DNA of 64,000 nt from Ramazzottius varieornatus (Eukaryota > Tardigrada > Eutardigrada > Parachela > Ramazzottiidae): NCBI GenBank assembly GCA_001949185.1, contig BDGG01000016.1:852277-916276 (forward strand), given 5' to 3'. Shown in pieces: positions 1 through 12,899 of the stretch. A program made the translations under genes and the position numbers. A model generated the notes under the pieces. It was not told the DNA's origin and made no database searches. It saw nothing but the letters and a program-made list of their open reading frames with translations. Numbering within the stretch: position 1 is the first letter of the stretch; every line of letters begins with the position of its first letter.

Positions 1-3000
1 AGATAATGTGGAAGTAGTTAGATAAAGAACTACTCATATTATAAAACCTACTCCTTTTTGGAAACATCTTTCAAATTTTTCGTTTAAAAATTTTCAAGGG
101 ACAAACATTCAAATCACCAAAGGATATTGCTATCATCTATCGATATAATAAACACGCATGCCGATACGAGCACCATTACCGATGCGAGAAGAGACGGTAA
201 TTTTCTACGTCTAATGCATCGTTTTACCTGAGTTTCGTATTCGGGAGGAACAGGCTCGAACATGACCGGTTCCATACGGGGTTGGATGTACCTCTGTCGT
301 TTGAGATGTTCTTGGTACCTGTGATATCAGTTGCAGCATGGGAAATTGTTTAGTACGAAAGTGTGCTTGCTGGTAGATGGACACCTACCTGGCCCAGAGG
401 TAGCACAGTACGATGATAGCGATGATGCCGAAGAGGATGATAAGGGCCGCCAGTGCAATGAGGCCGGCTTCGAAGCCCCATACCGACCACGTCTTGTACA
501 CCAGAGGCTGAACCAAACCAGGGAGGATGTAGGGTGCGCGGAACTCCACTGCGCGATCGGTACCGATTAGGATAGTCTGAATTTCGGAAAGACGACGGTC
601 CTGGATCTCCCTCGACAACAAAATGCTAAAATCAGCCAGAACCATCCATCAACAACCGGCCGACAGCTTTTGTCAAGTGGGGTGCAACACTTACGATTGA
701 AGGTCCAAGAAAGTCATGATTCGCCTCGTGTCCGGATCGATGGCGTACATCCACATGTCAGTACTGCAAGGACAAGTATCAGTAAAATACAGCGTAGAAA
801 AGAGGCATAGACTGAACATTGTCGAAAAAGAAGGCAAACTTACGATGCAAAATCCGGGCGAGTTCGGTTCCCGTCAAGAATGTCGCGATGTGTGATTTTT
901 TCCACACCGATGATTTTGCCGGTATTTTGCTGGATGATCTTGACAATGGCGTTGGCATAGGCATCACGTGTCTTGGCTGCGTCGGTGCCTTCAAGCACCA
1001 GGATGAAACGATTCTGGTCCCTGATCAAGTTGATCTGTCAAACAGGTTGAAGACCACAAGTTATGTTCTGTGGCGAGTAAGGGTTCATATGCAAAACGAG
1101 GACGATTACAATGACGGTGGCGGCCGCCGCTTTGAACGTAGGCTGGTTGGGCGAGTCGCGAGCTTGGACGGTGAATTCGTAGGGCTCGTTGTCCGGTGTG
1201 GAATCGATGAAGGTGACGCGAGTGCTGACCAGGCCGCTTTCGTCATTGATCTCGAAACGTTGAGCAGGGACACTGGGAATCATGGTGTATCGAATGATAC
1301 CGAATTCGCCCTTGTCCGCGTCCGTGGCCTGCAGTAGAGAGTTCTATTGGGAGAAAGTCAGAAGGAAAGGCTACTGCCTGGATTTTGAGCTTGACACCAA
1401 CCGAAACTTTGAGGACTGGTGTGCCGACGTTGGAGTTTACATCGATAGCGCCAAAGTATCTTCCGCCAGTTAAGCCCGGATAGGCAAAGATGAATTGCGG
1501 AGCGTTGTCATTCATGTTGACGACCGAAACCACCACTCGTGTGTCAACTAAAAAGAGGTAAACATCGAATTAAGCTTTTGTTTGTTATTATCGAAAGACA
1601 GGTCGCACGACTGTGTAAGTTCGTCTGGGTACAGTGCAGGCAGAACAACAACAAGGACATTTTTCTACATTACGTCCTCGCGCAATGAGGTGATCTCAAT
1701 ATTATCGAAAGAGTTTTTGCGGGACTTTAATTCTAGTTCGGCTGGTACGTACTTCGGAAGTTTGGTTCGTTGGCCGTGGCGCCGGTCGCTTGCACCACAA
1801 TTTCGTGCTCGTTCCGCGTCTCAAAGTCAATGGGACCACCAGCTGTTTTGACTTCGCAATCTTGGCTCGATGTCGGACCGGTAGCGAAGGCGTTATCGGT
1901 GTTGCCCGAGACGATCTCACAACGCAGATTCTGGATGCCGCTCGGCGGCTTGTTGATGATGCGAAGCTCTTCCACCAGCGTGTTTAAATTCGAACCTTCC
2001 CTTATCTTCACCCTACAAAATACACCTGATTAGGTCTTGCCATGTAGACACCAAAAGGAGCGTCGGCAAATGGTATCACCCAGTTCGTTATTCCCAGCGG
2101 CGCACGTTCACACTATTCTTGGTAGAAGGTGCGCGCCACTTGGGAGAAACAATCTGGATAACTTCATTTGCTGAAGTTCCAAAGAGTACTTACTGGTACT
2201 GTGGAAGGGCGAACTGGACCGGCGGCGTTTCAGCATCGATCAGTGGAGCCGAAGGCTGACCGGCGTCGATGACGTTGACGATGACGGTCGACGTGGCAGT
2301 CTGAGGAGGGTTGCCAGAGTCCCTGGCTGTGACGATCAGGTTGTAGACGACATCGGTGTCGCGAGTGAGGTCTCCCGAAACCCGAATCTCCCCCGTGTTG
2401 GGATCCACTTGGAAGAACTGCTGAGCTTTAGCGTCACCTTCGATAGCGTAGGTTATCTTACTCGTCTGCAAAAAATACGCGCCATAATAGCTTTTTCGTT
2501 TCGTCAGATGAAATATTGCAGACAATATCCAAGCGGAACTTGCGGATATTTACCGTGTCGCCATCACGAGCCAAGATTGTCTGAATGACGGTGTTGAGTG
2601 GTGCCTGTCGACCAATGCTGGCCACGTAGGGTCCTCCGACGAACCGTGGTCCCACATCGTTTTCGTTCTATGTTAGAAACAGGTTAGAGCGACACTTTGA
2701 CAACGGTTTATTGATAAGGAAGTTGAGTGCTTTACCAGGACGTTGATGTAGACAGTGGCAGAGCTGGATGGGGAGCTCTTCTGGTTCTGATTGGTGCCCA
2801 CGATGAGTTGGTAGCGGTTGGTGGTTTCGTAGTCCAGCGGGATCCTGGTGGTAATGATACCGGACTGCGGGTCGATGGCGAAAGCGTTGGTGTCGCCCTT
2901 CAGGATGACGTATGAGATCTGCTTTCTGGTGTCTGGATCGGTGGCCGAGACTTGCACAACTTCTAAACCAGCTGGACGGTTCTCGTAGACTTCGGCGTAG

Positions 3001-6000
3001 TAAATCCTGTCGATAAACTGCAAAGAAAAGAAGAACGGATATAACTATCAGGAAAAACTAAGACAACTCGGAATATGCAGAATTCTCATCTGTCAATCCT
3101 CTTCTGACTTGATCACAAAATAATCGTACAAAATAACCCGATTATGAACATATGTTCTTGACGATAACACGGCGCCAATAGGCTTGCCAGATAAAATTGG
3201 CTCTAGTTAATATTCCGTAAAAAGCTCAACTTTCTCCCTCCATTGAGGATTGGAAATTTTGTCAAAGATTTGGAAGAAAGAAGAGATATATATCTGACGT
3301 ACGGTTGGGTCTTCGTCTTCGGTATCGATGACGTTGATAGTGACGACCGCGGTAGCCGAACGCGGACTGGGGATGACAATGCCGCGGTCCGAGCTGTAGG
3401 AAAAGCCATTGTCTCTGGCCGTCACAATCAGCGTGTGTTGCTGTTGTCTCTCAAAGTCCAGCGGTACCACCACCGTGATTTCACCCGTCTTTTCGTTGAT
3501 ACGGAACAGGCTGCATAGAAAAGACAATGAATGATTAATCACGTCCGGAAGTGGTCAAGTTAGACATGCCTGTGGCAGGAAAAAAAGAGTGATGAGAGTG
3601 TCAAGAGAGCAACGTACGGATTTGGTGGTATGGAGTAGGTGATGTCGCCATTAGGACCGGTATCCTTGTCCGTGGCCGACACGATGCCCACGCGAAGAGG
3701 GGCCTGATTTTCCGGTACACTAAAGACTATTGGAGGCCGCGGACTGACGAATTCAGGGTCGTTGTCTGTAACAGATATAAGCAACACCGATTAACGGATG
3801 ATCCTTGGCTAATGGTATTTAATCTGATAGGTACCGTTGATGTCGTTGATCAGAATGGACACTGTTGTGGTCGCCATCTGAAACCAAGGCATAATTAGGC
3901 TTGGATTTTCGTGAACCCATTTTCCGCCTTGTTTTGAATAATATTAATCAATCAAGCAAAGTTATATTATTTCTAATCCAAAATTCGAATATTTCATTGT
4001 ATTCTTTCTTCATTTGAAATTGGTCTTACGGCATTGGAAGGGTCTCGAGCTTGAATGATCAGCGTGTAGCTTCTTCGTTCTTCATAGTCGATGGCAGCGA
4101 TAGTGTGAATGCTACCGGTGTTGGCGTCAATGGCGAAGCGAGCTTCCTCGTTACCACCAATGATACTGTACAGCAGAGGCTGGTTGTCTGGGTCGCGAGC
4201 CTAGAACGACCATTTGGGACGTTAATGGGTCAAATTACTAGAAACATTTTGGAGTTGGATTCTTGACGTACGGTGACGACAATGACCGGGTAATGAAGCG
4301 GAACTCCTTCGGGGATAGAGGCCACATAGGAGGGGTTGACAAAGACCGGCGCTTCGTTCCGGCCGTCATCGACAACTTTCACCCTGATGATCCCTTCGTC
4401 GAACCTGTGAGAAAGACTGACACGATGAACGAACTGCTCTGTACACACCATCATGGGCTGTGAGGTGTAAAAGGGGGTACAGACGTACTTTCCACCGCCA
4501 TCCGTTGCCCGCACTTTGATCTCATACAGTTCGCCTTTGTAGACTGTTCCGCGTTGGAGAATGACGCCCGTGTCGACGTTAATGACAAAGATGCCGCGCG
4601 CATCGGCTGGTGTGGGATTGTTGGTGGACACGGCCAAGCGCTGGACGTACACAATGGCGTAGGTGAGCTGCCCATCTTTGCCTTGATCCTCGTCGATTGC
4701 GTTGACCTGCAGAGAAACAACCATCATGCAAACATGATCATTTACGCACAGGAACCACGTTGAAAGCAGAACACAGCCACAAATCCAACCAGCTTCTGAC
4801 GCTTTCATCGCGCCACGCCGAGACTTTCACATTACAAGCGGATATTTACTTGCAGACCGGGTGCAACACAACATGGCGGACACGTGCACGTTTTCACATG
4901 CTACGTTTCAACGTGACGGAAGCGTGTTTCGGCTGGGTAATCTTACAGTGACAACGGGACGGCCATCAGGCGGACCAGCGCGCAGCTCCACCGGGTTGTA
5001 CTGTTGTAGTCGGGGCGTATGCTCGTTGACTTTGGCAATCACCACGGTAATGTCCAATGGGTCGCTGGTTAAGACCTCGGTGGTGTCTTGTTCGGTGCAG
5101 GTTACGCTAATCTTGATGTTTTCGCGGTTGGTCACCTGCGAGGCGAAACCGGGACGAATGCACTGGATATAACCTTCAGGCGTGACTTGGAAGTAGTTTC
5201 CGTACACTCCGCCGATCGAGTAGGTGAATCTTCCTGGTCCGCCCTAAAACAACTCCAAACCATGATCATCCATTTTTCTAACTGTACTCACTCAGTGAAT
5301 TCAAGCAAACCGTTTTCTGAAGTGACGCACGCTTTCAGCTAATAAGAGTAAAATTGTGCGCCAATTGGAAAACCAAGAAAACCCGACCAGATAGTTTTCA
5401 GGGTGGCGCACATTCTCGGCCAATAATGTTCAAAACGTGCGCTACTTGAGGTGACGATAGGGGTGAACTCGTGAAATTGTTTGCGACGTAGGTTTTTACC
5501 GTAACATCTGCGTCGTAAGCGTTGAGTTGGTACGGTGTTTGACTGTTGGCGGAGATGGTCGCTCGGAACCCAACCGGTGCATTTTCCGGGATGTAGCAGA
5601 TGGTGGAAGGCGCTCGAATGATGGGTCGATGCGAGTTCTGCGTTCTGACGTTCACCTGCAGTTGCGCGACGGAAGAACGAGCTAGTCCGCCAGGCGGCGC
5701 GACTTCCTCTGCCTATCAAAGAGAAGAAAACCAATGATTGACTATGTCGAGAGAAGAACAGCAACAATGGCGTCATGAGGCGTACTAGCGAGCGAGGTTT
5801 GACGGGCACATGTCAAACCTCGTCCGTATAGCACAGAGAGAAATGAAAGGTTTCTGGTTGAGCAAGATGGAGAAGGTTATTATGGGGATGGTAGAGGGAC
5901 AACTGGTCAGCGCACAAGTCAAGTTATGATCTAATTAAGAGCTTTGCCATGTTGACACAATTCCGACACTGAGGAGCTTGATCGGTTAGGGCAACATGGC

Positions 6001-7954
6001 CCAACGCGCGTTCCAGCAGACACATGTCTGCGATGATCTTACGACATACCTTGACGTAAATGGTATATTCTTTGACGTCCAGCTGCTCCATCGGCCGAAT
6101 TTGGCGAATTTCACCGGTTTCGGGGTTGATGCGGAAATACGAGGCGAAAGACGCCGGCTGACCTACAACACACGAACAGTTCACCCTATCTTGCATAAGA
6201 CGAAAATCCAACATACTAAAAAACTTCTAGCATAGCTCGAAAGTAGACTGCAAGAAATTTTCGTTAACCAGCATAATCTTCGCGGACTGAAACCCATACA
6301 AAGGTATTTTGAAGGGAGGAATATGGAGAGATCAACAGAAGGAATGGAACAAGCCACATTGGTCGATTTTCTACAAGTTGTTCTCCCTTCCGCTGGCACG
6401 AAATCTCAAGATATATTTTAATTTTATTTCGTTTGTGATCCTAAGGCACATTTTTCCGACATGGAAGAAGTACGTACTTTCAGGGAGAAGGCTATAACGG
6501 ATGGGATAGCGTAGCGTGTCGCGATCGTAGGCGCGGATGGGTTCGGGTAAGACTTTGAGCGTTCCCCCAGCTTGCCGCAGGTAGCAAGTGGCGGTGTAGC
6601 GGGGATTAATGCAGACGTTACTAATCCTCTGGCAGCCAGCATACTCAAAGGCCGGATCCAGATCGTTGGAGTCTTGAATTCTGACCGTCACTACGAATTC
6701 GTCCGTGTTGACACCGTCCGTGGCCCGGATCTTGACGTGATATTCCTGTTGCCGCTCGAAATCCAGTGGGCGACGCACAGCGATCCAGCCTTGCAGGGGA
6801 TCCGTCACCACGAAGTACTCCTTCACATCCTCATTCTACAAGCGAAAAGCATATTTTCAATGCGAACAAAAACTTCCCCCCAATTTCGCCTGCTAGTAAA
6901 TCCCGTTACCCGAACGTGTAATATTCTTATTTTCCGCTGAATTTTTCTATTGTATCTTACCACAATACTATACGTGTATCCAGTCCGGCCAAATTCCCTC
7001 GGGTTCGCCTGATAGATTGTCGTTCCGACTGGAGTCAGCTGAAAATGGATAAAAATGCGAGCAATCAGTCCAAGCGGAACTTTGCTGCGAAAATTTCATC
7101 GAGTGACAGCTCGGCATGCAAACTCAATCAAACCATTTTACCAAGTGGCGCACGCCAATAGCACTGAGAACGTGAGCTACTTGGCGAAACGATTCAGCCG
7201 AGTTTGTTCGCCGATCTCCCAAATTTGGATAATGCGACATTGCGAATTGCTTCAACGAAACTTACCTCGGATATTGTGACGACCCTGGGCATGATAATCT
7301 GTTGAAGAAGTTGGACGATTCTGACATGGACGGTAATGTACGTCTGGAAGGAAGAGGAGAGTGTTTGGCTGAGTTTTCTGATTGTGAAAGATTTGGTGGG
7401 AGCTTTTGTGGACGTTATTGTTTACCGGTATTGTGGGTATGAGTCTTCGCCTCGTGCATTTGAGCCTGAGGGTGATGTGTTCAGGTAGTTGGTGTTGTTC
7501 CGTCAAGCTGCGTGTAAGGAGTAATTGTTTCCCATTGACCATGAACCAGTCGGAGAATGGGCCATCTTTCATCACAGATAAATCAATCTCGTCCGGACTA
7601 CCGATAATATTGTTTAAGAAAACGGTAACGGTGCTGGAATCGGAGTTTGGTTGTGTCTGCACGTCAGCCGTAAGATGTGTTGCTCCATTGCGTACTGTAC
7701 ATACTGTACGGAAAACCCAGAAGAGAAACCATTACACGTCAAATGTGAAAGTGAACCAATAACCTATTACGAGGGATAAGTGATCATGTCAAGCGCCTTC
7801 CCCAAAATAAAATCTTACGTTGAGCGTTGGTCAAAGAAGAACAACCGGTGAGCAAATAGGCAGTCAACAGAAACAGCCAGGGCGACGAGGATATCGATGA
7901 CGACCTAAAGTCTAAGAGGGAACGCCGCCTTGTGAAACACCCAACCACATCCAT
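1..7954 (-). CDS. Cadherin, transmembrane, multi-repeat (C-terminus beyond window)
   Basis: This is a single-pass calcium-dependent adhesion protein. The start codon is at 7954 and exon 1 (7954-7819) carries a hydrophobic signal segment (PWLFLLTAYLLTGCSSL). Its phase-1 donor joins the exon near 7711 in frame. About nine extracellular cadherin repeats follow down to about 1 kb, with typical signatures: LDFERQQ...ATDG (about 6.75 kb), VPLDFERQQQ...VTARD (3.4 kb), IPLDYETTN (2.85 kb), FQVDPNTGEIRVSG and VTARDSGNPP (2.3 kb), and NMNDNAPQF (1.5 kb). A transmembrane helix (AGLIALAALIILFGIIAIIVL) is encoded at about 400-470. It is followed by a cytoplasmic exon at about 224-310 containing MFEPVPPEYETQ. 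Further exons must lie left of position 1. The catenin-binding tail is not visible, so classical or non-classical type cannot be decided. Several introns hold copies of the hairpin repeat. Individual exon edges are approximate. Confidence 0.9.
2057..2180. repeat. Hairpin repeat, single copy
   Basis: Lies in a cadherin intron. Outer ends GGAGCGTCGGCAAATG and CATTTGCTGAAGTTCC are nearly complementary. The inner arms are GCGGCGCACGTT and GCGCGCCACTTGG. Confidence 0.8.
5288..5492. repeat. Hairpin repeat, dimer
   Basis: Two inner palindromes in tandem (AAGTGACGCACG/TGTGCGCCAATT and GGTGGCGCACAT/CGTGCGCTACTTG). They fill most of a cadherin intron. The repeat's terminus begins only about 6 bp from the splice donor. 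Confidence 0.75.
7108..7220. repeat. Hairpin repeat, single copy
   Basis: Lies in a cadherin intron. AAGTGGCGCACG is kept on the left. The right arm is decayed to AACGTGAGCTACTTGG. The right end is TTCGCCGATCTCCC. Confidence 0.7.
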
Positions 7955-10376
7955 TCGAACACTGAAAGCGTCCCTTTTACTAGGAGGACGCTTTCCCGCT
8001 GCCTTCACTGTTCTTCCTTGCGAAAGCGTTTTTTCAGTCCACAAGATATTCAAGAAGAACCCGATCGAATCGATCGACCTGCAATAAAAATTCGAATTCA
8101 GTTGAAAATAATCCTGAGTTTAACTGTCGATTGAAATGCAATATTTTGGTGGGAACAACGCTTAATTTTTCTGCTGTGGGTTGAATCAAGAGAAGAAAGC
8201 AATCAACAGCTGGGCATGACGTCTCCGTAATATTTTCCCACCACAATGACCGGCTTAGAAAGCGATCTTAGACCTTCAAAAAGTTTGACAAAGCCATGCG
8301 GGAGTGAACAAAGGACCAAAATATTAGAGTGCTTGGCCGGCAGAATTTGCGGATTAAAACCACACGCTGGCTTTTCAGAATTCTGTTCAAAACGAAACAA
8401 ACGATTCTAGGGCATTCAAGTACATGTTTCACGATCCAGCAGCAGGTCGATTCTCCTGATAGCTACGACATAGTCCTAGCGAACCACGATAATGGGCGAT
8501 ATTAGTCCACAAATATTCCATCATATTCCACACGAGTACATTCAACAATATTCCCGAATATTCGTCAACAAGTGTTCAAGAGGCGAGTAAATAAAATATG
8601 CGTAAGGTGAAGTATTCCCTCGATCGGCAGACGTGAGAAAAGCCTCGTCCTACGGAAAGGCAAGACGACGAGCGCGATCGCCGTCTTGCGTTACATCTTG
8701 AAGTGCCACAGCTGTCCTCAAGATCAGCGTCACAATGCGCGCGCTGGTCGGAGAAAGATGGACGAAGACGATGGAGAAAGAGAAAAAAATGAGTAATGCT
8801 TCGGACTCTGTGGCGAACCCTCACCCTCTGCACTCTTGCGTTGTGTAAGACTCGGCTATGCTAGAATATCAACAGGTAAGCACCTTGGACGGTACGGTAC
8901 CTCGTCGATCGCCTTCATAAGCGAGGAATATGTCCAGCCCATCAGACGAGCCAGCAGGTAAGTAAGACAGTGTATTAGTCGGACGAGGAAAAGTGCGGGA
9001 CAAGTGAGTGAGCGAGCGAGCTACCAACACCGTCCAATGTTTAGCTTGGACCAACAAGTCTTTCGGCATTAGGCTTTTCTTCCATATTAACGTGCAGCTC
9101 ACAATCTCACCAGACCTAACTATATCATGACGCCTCAAGTGCTTACTAAATATTCACCGAAAAACTGGATGTGGAAGCTCATTAGTAAGCCCATCAATCC
9201 GATCTACACTGATTCTGCAATGACCATAAAACCTCAGTCATCCTCCTCTCGTATGCTCGCTAAGCTACCTCGTACCCACATCAACTCATGCAAAAACAAT
9301 CTACATTCTGCTGTCGAACCCAGGCATCACACCACGTGATGCTTGCGATTCAACATCTCGAACGTATCTTCGAAAGCACCGAACTATACAGCAGGCCTTC
9401 AAGAAGTGAGGTTCGAACCTCTGCTGTTCCATTCGCAAGTCTGTGCTAATGTCCGCAGGAATCTGGACAAAGTGTGGCGCCCCCTTTTGAAGAACTTTTT
9501 GGCGCGCCAAAACTATTGTTCATCCTTAAGTTCAGCTTTCTCTGAGAGCTAATCTTCCAGGTAGGAATCGTTCACGGTTCTTACATCAGGAAACTACAGA
9601 TTAATGTTCCGTCGTGTGATACCTGACAAAGGCTGCAGCCGGTCTGTTGTTCGCAACATCATGCAGAGGAGAACTTGATATGAGTCAAAACGAAACAAGA
9701 TCTAAATTATATTCCGCAGTATCGGCCTACAGCTCGATGATCGTATACTCATATCCCACGCTAAATCGCAAATACCCCAACCACTTGTAGATCGCTTTCT
9801 CCGTCTATCAAATAGAAATTACTCAATCTGTTACGGCACAAGCACGCTGCACAGCCAGCCCACATCCTTCAAGTATCCGACAAATTCATCAAGCATTCCG
9901 AAAGTTAGGGAAACCACTGGAATACTGTAGAACGAACAGTGCAAACTGGGCGCTGTCTCAAGGTTTCCAATCGAACAAACGAACGAGCGCGGAATTTTGG
10001 AACAAGGTTGCCGCTATCAAAGCACTCGTTGCTGACTTCCCAGCCGGAGAAGGATCACACTGTGTTACACCGTAGACAAATAAAATATTTCACGCCACAA
10101 GGTTAAATCATCATCTGATTAATAACTTGTCCAACTACCTAGCGATACAAATCCCCTATTGTTCAGACTATTAATAAATATAGCCAGCTTAACACCTCAC
10201 ATAGTCCTTCCTGTTGTAACTAGTCGGTAGATCCGTGGCGATCGCGCTCTTCCACGACATGCAACTTTCAAAATTTACTGACCAAGCTGAAAAATTGAGA
10301 GCAAAATTCCAAGCCAAACCGAACACTTTTCATTGGAGAATCTAAAGCTCGAAAAGTTTCCTGGGAATACTTTGAA

Positions 10377-10482
10377 CGTGGGCAAACGAACTGAACCAGG
10401 TGGTTTTTCGAAGCGGCGCACAATTCCAGCCAATTGTAAAGACAATGTGCGCCACATGAAATAACGATTTGCCCACGTCTCG
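10377..10482. repeat. Hairpin repeat, single copy
   Basis: Intergenic. The ends are CGTGGGCAAACGAA and TTTGCCCACG, with inner arms GCGGCGCACAATT and AATGTGCGCCAC. Confidence 0.75.
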
Positions 10483-11401
10483 TTTCAGGAATCTGCAAGA
10501 AGAACAACACTTTGCTACTGCCCGGGGGGTATGTTCTGAATCAATTTTGAAAAGGACGCAAAAGGTTCTACCTGATTACGGTAAGTTTCAATCAGAATCC
10601 AGATGAGTGCGGGTTATGTACAATAGCGCAAACTGGTTCTCTTCATCATCTCATACCAACATTTGCTCATCGCAAGATGATGACATAAGACGCTATAATC
10701 CCATCAATACAACCACGCACCTTGTCCATCACAAACGGTACGTTTATACGGTCTATCACATCAAGATCTCCAAGATGATGATGCGTCGATGATGCGATCA
10801 GTTACGGCGACGTTCCGCCTGGTTAGCTGTTGAGAGAACTTCTCGAGAACCCTTCACAAGTAGATATTACGGAAGAATTTTAAAACCTCGAAGAAATATT
10901 CCGCATCAAGAATTTACCTATGAGAAAATCCATAATGCACAGGTAGCTTAGCCTCAGTGAGAAAGCGGAGGTGCTGAGGCAGCGACTAGTAGCAATGCCA
11001 AGAGTCGGGTCAAAAGGATGAAAGACACAAGTCATGTTTTAATGTTTCAATGGAGAACCCGAAACAATCGACAGCTGCATCAAACGCCATCGCGCCAATA
11101 TAAATGTGCCCCAACTAGTGGGCACATTTTTGCGCGCTACTGATCACCTTCCAAGAATGCCATCCAACACCGGCCAATGCATCCTACCGCCATCCCACAA
11201 CTGCTGGGCCGATGACATTCTTGGTAAAACAACAGCCCAAATCAAAACATCAAGTCAGAGCAAACGGTCAGTGTTTGATTCTCGTCACATTCCTTCTCGT
11301 TTCAGTTTCACGGGCACTGTGCCATCACACAAGACCAATGTTCACAAAAGCAACAGTCAAGACCCAAACCCTACGAACCCGCCGATAAAACCTAACTGAG
11401 A

Positions 11402-11530
11402 CATTGGCAGACGATATCATACAGTACCACTCAGTTCGTCATCTCAAGTGGCGCACGTTTACGAACTTACTAGCTGAGAGCATGCGCCACTTGGGAAAAC
11501 GATCCGGGTGACTTCGTTTGCCCACGTCTC
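11402..11530. repeat. Hairpin repeat, single copy
   Basis: Lies next to the unassigned minus-strand exon at 11633. Inner arms are AAGTGGCGCACGTT and CATGCGCCACTTGG. The right end is TTTGCCCACGTCTCA. Confidence 0.75.
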
Positions 11531-11632
11531 AACTTCCGCCAACTAGTTCGTGCTCGAATCCTACTTCGAACCCGAATCATCTCAGTTTTAAAAACCTATC
11601 AAATACCATTCGGCAGTGAAACAGTTGCTTAC

Positions 11633-11985
11633 CTGTACTTCAATCGATGGGTTGTCCAAGCCGACCGGACTGGAAGTCTTCTTATCCCAAGGAATTAAAA
11701 CTGGGCTAGGTTGAAGAATGGCTGAAAACAAGAGTTCCAGGTATAAAACCGCCTCGGAGGAATAATAAACAGAAGACCAGACTAGAGAAGAGAAAGATGG
11801 AAGTTGCTGAGGCCGGTCACGATGAGGTCTTCAGGGGCGACCGGAAGCAGATTACCCGACTTCTGATCTCGGAAATCCGAAAGACATACTGATCCTCTCG
11901 GAAGTCGTCTAATTGCCAGCCAAGTGTCACTTTTTACCTTGATCATTAATGAAGATGCGGAAAGATCAGGAGAAATCGGCACGGT
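11633..11985 (-). CDS. Unassigned candidate exons, minus strand
   Basis: The exon at 11721-11633 has a clean acceptor (TTTTCAG) and donor (CAG|GTAAGC). It reads as a low-repetition, coding-looking peptide (ILQPSPVLIPWDKKTSSPVG...). A second segment at about 11935-11860 ends at a GTAATC donor whose phase joins the first exactly (…DQKS-A-ILQP…). These cannot belong to the cadherin because that gene's signal-peptide exon already closes in frame with its second exon downstream. I do not recognise the product and cannot find a start or stop. It may be part of a larger gene spanning 8.6-12.9 kb. Confidence 0.35.
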
Positions 11986-12434
11986 CAGCCATCCTTCCCC
12001 GGCTAACTCCGCCTTTGCTCTTATTCATGCCTGAATTGAAATGCATCATTCGCTACAGGTTACGAAGGTATTCACAGATCTTTTACATCACACAAAGCCC
12101 AAGTACCGCAGATCGAGGCATATTGCCATATATACAAAATAGCCATCTTACCAAATTGTTTGCCTACGATACCCTCGCGTTGCTGCGACATCCTCCTTCG
12201 TGCCCACATCTTCTCGTGTCAGTCTCGTGCCACCTTCACCCTTCCACTAGCCTCCGCCGTGAACCTCCGGTATCTACGCCAGTGTCTGCCAGGTCCTCAA
12301 ATGTGCCCAGAATAAACAAACACGAACTCTATCTAAGTTTTGGCTCCAACACTGTGGGAATTCCTTTGGTTGAACGGCTGAAAAAACATAAAAAAGTAGT
12401 TCGAAAAATTGAAAATTAAAAATTAGTTCGATTT

Positions 12435-12880
12435 TCAGAAGCCTATTTCGAAATCAACAACCTTGATCTGTCGATACTCGAACAGATACTGAAATCTATG
12501 AAACAACAGGAGAGAATGATTTACCGAGAGCAGCCAACTAGCATGGCGCATGACGTCATATTCTGCAACGACGTCATATTCTGCAACGACGTCATATTCT
12601 GCAACGTCGTCATATTCTGGAGCGACGTCACGGATATTTCCAGGTTGAAAATGGGCTTTCTTACTTGGCTGAAGAATTTCAAGGCCATGTTTGCCTCTTT
12701 TCCTGAGAATGTAAGTCGCATTCTTGAGACCTGTAGGAAAAAAATTCGTGATGTAATGTTGTCCCTCACAAGTTTCAAGACGAACAGACAAGCGCCCACT
12801 TTGACAGGTGTCCATCTGTGGCCGGCAAGGGTTTCCACTCCACACTTACGTCGACAGTAGGCCCTTCTTGGCACCTGTAA
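12435..12880 (-). CDS. Possible further exons of an unassigned minus-strand gene
   Basis: Three splice-bounded pieces can be seen on the minus strand. One is a 25-nt exon near 12871-12847 (ATTACAG acceptor, GTAAGT donor). The second, near 12735-12670, has a TTTCCTACAG acceptor and a GTAAGA donor. The third begins near 12486 after AGATTTCAG. The phases of the first two agree. The peptide is basic and unrecognised. The intervening sequence holds the 18-bp tandem repeat described separately, so the alternative of a translated repeat (a periodic EYDVV reading) also exists. Confidence 0.22.
12551..12631. repeat. 18-bp tandem repeat containing TGACGTCA/CGACGTCA cores
   Basis: There are about four head-to-tail copies of an 18-bp unit (TTCTGCAACGACGTCATA). 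The array begins with a perfect palindromic TGACGTCA and ends with CGACGTCACG. The fourth unit carries a small change (CGTCGTCA). The ACGTCA core matches the known binding site of CREB/ATF-type bZIP factors. No regulatory role is shown. Confidence 0.7.
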
Positions 12881-12899
12881 TCAAAGCGGAGAAATGACG

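Larger units (their letters stand above)
8000..11600. other. Mostly non-coding region upstream of the cadherin gene
   Basis: No protein family is recognisable. There are two hairpin-repeat copies (one at 10377-10482, the next starting at 11402). A short open stretch on the minus strand at about 8640-8740 is bounded by a plausible acceptor and a GTAGGA donor. It could be an exon of an unassigned gene, but I cannot place it. Confidence 0.4.

Noticed and set aside
9400-9432. GAGGTTCGAACCTC resembles a tRNA T-arm
   Set aside because: It is a perfect short palindrome with the wrong loop size, and no acceptor, D or anticodon arm can be built around it.
11106-11399. Plus-strand open frame of about 97 codons
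   Set aside because: Low-complexity Thr/Asn/Ser composition, no splice support and no family match.
12498-12860. Plus-strand frame with repeated VIFCND units
   Set aside because: It is only the translation of the 18-bp tandem repeat; the opposite strand carries the better splice signals.
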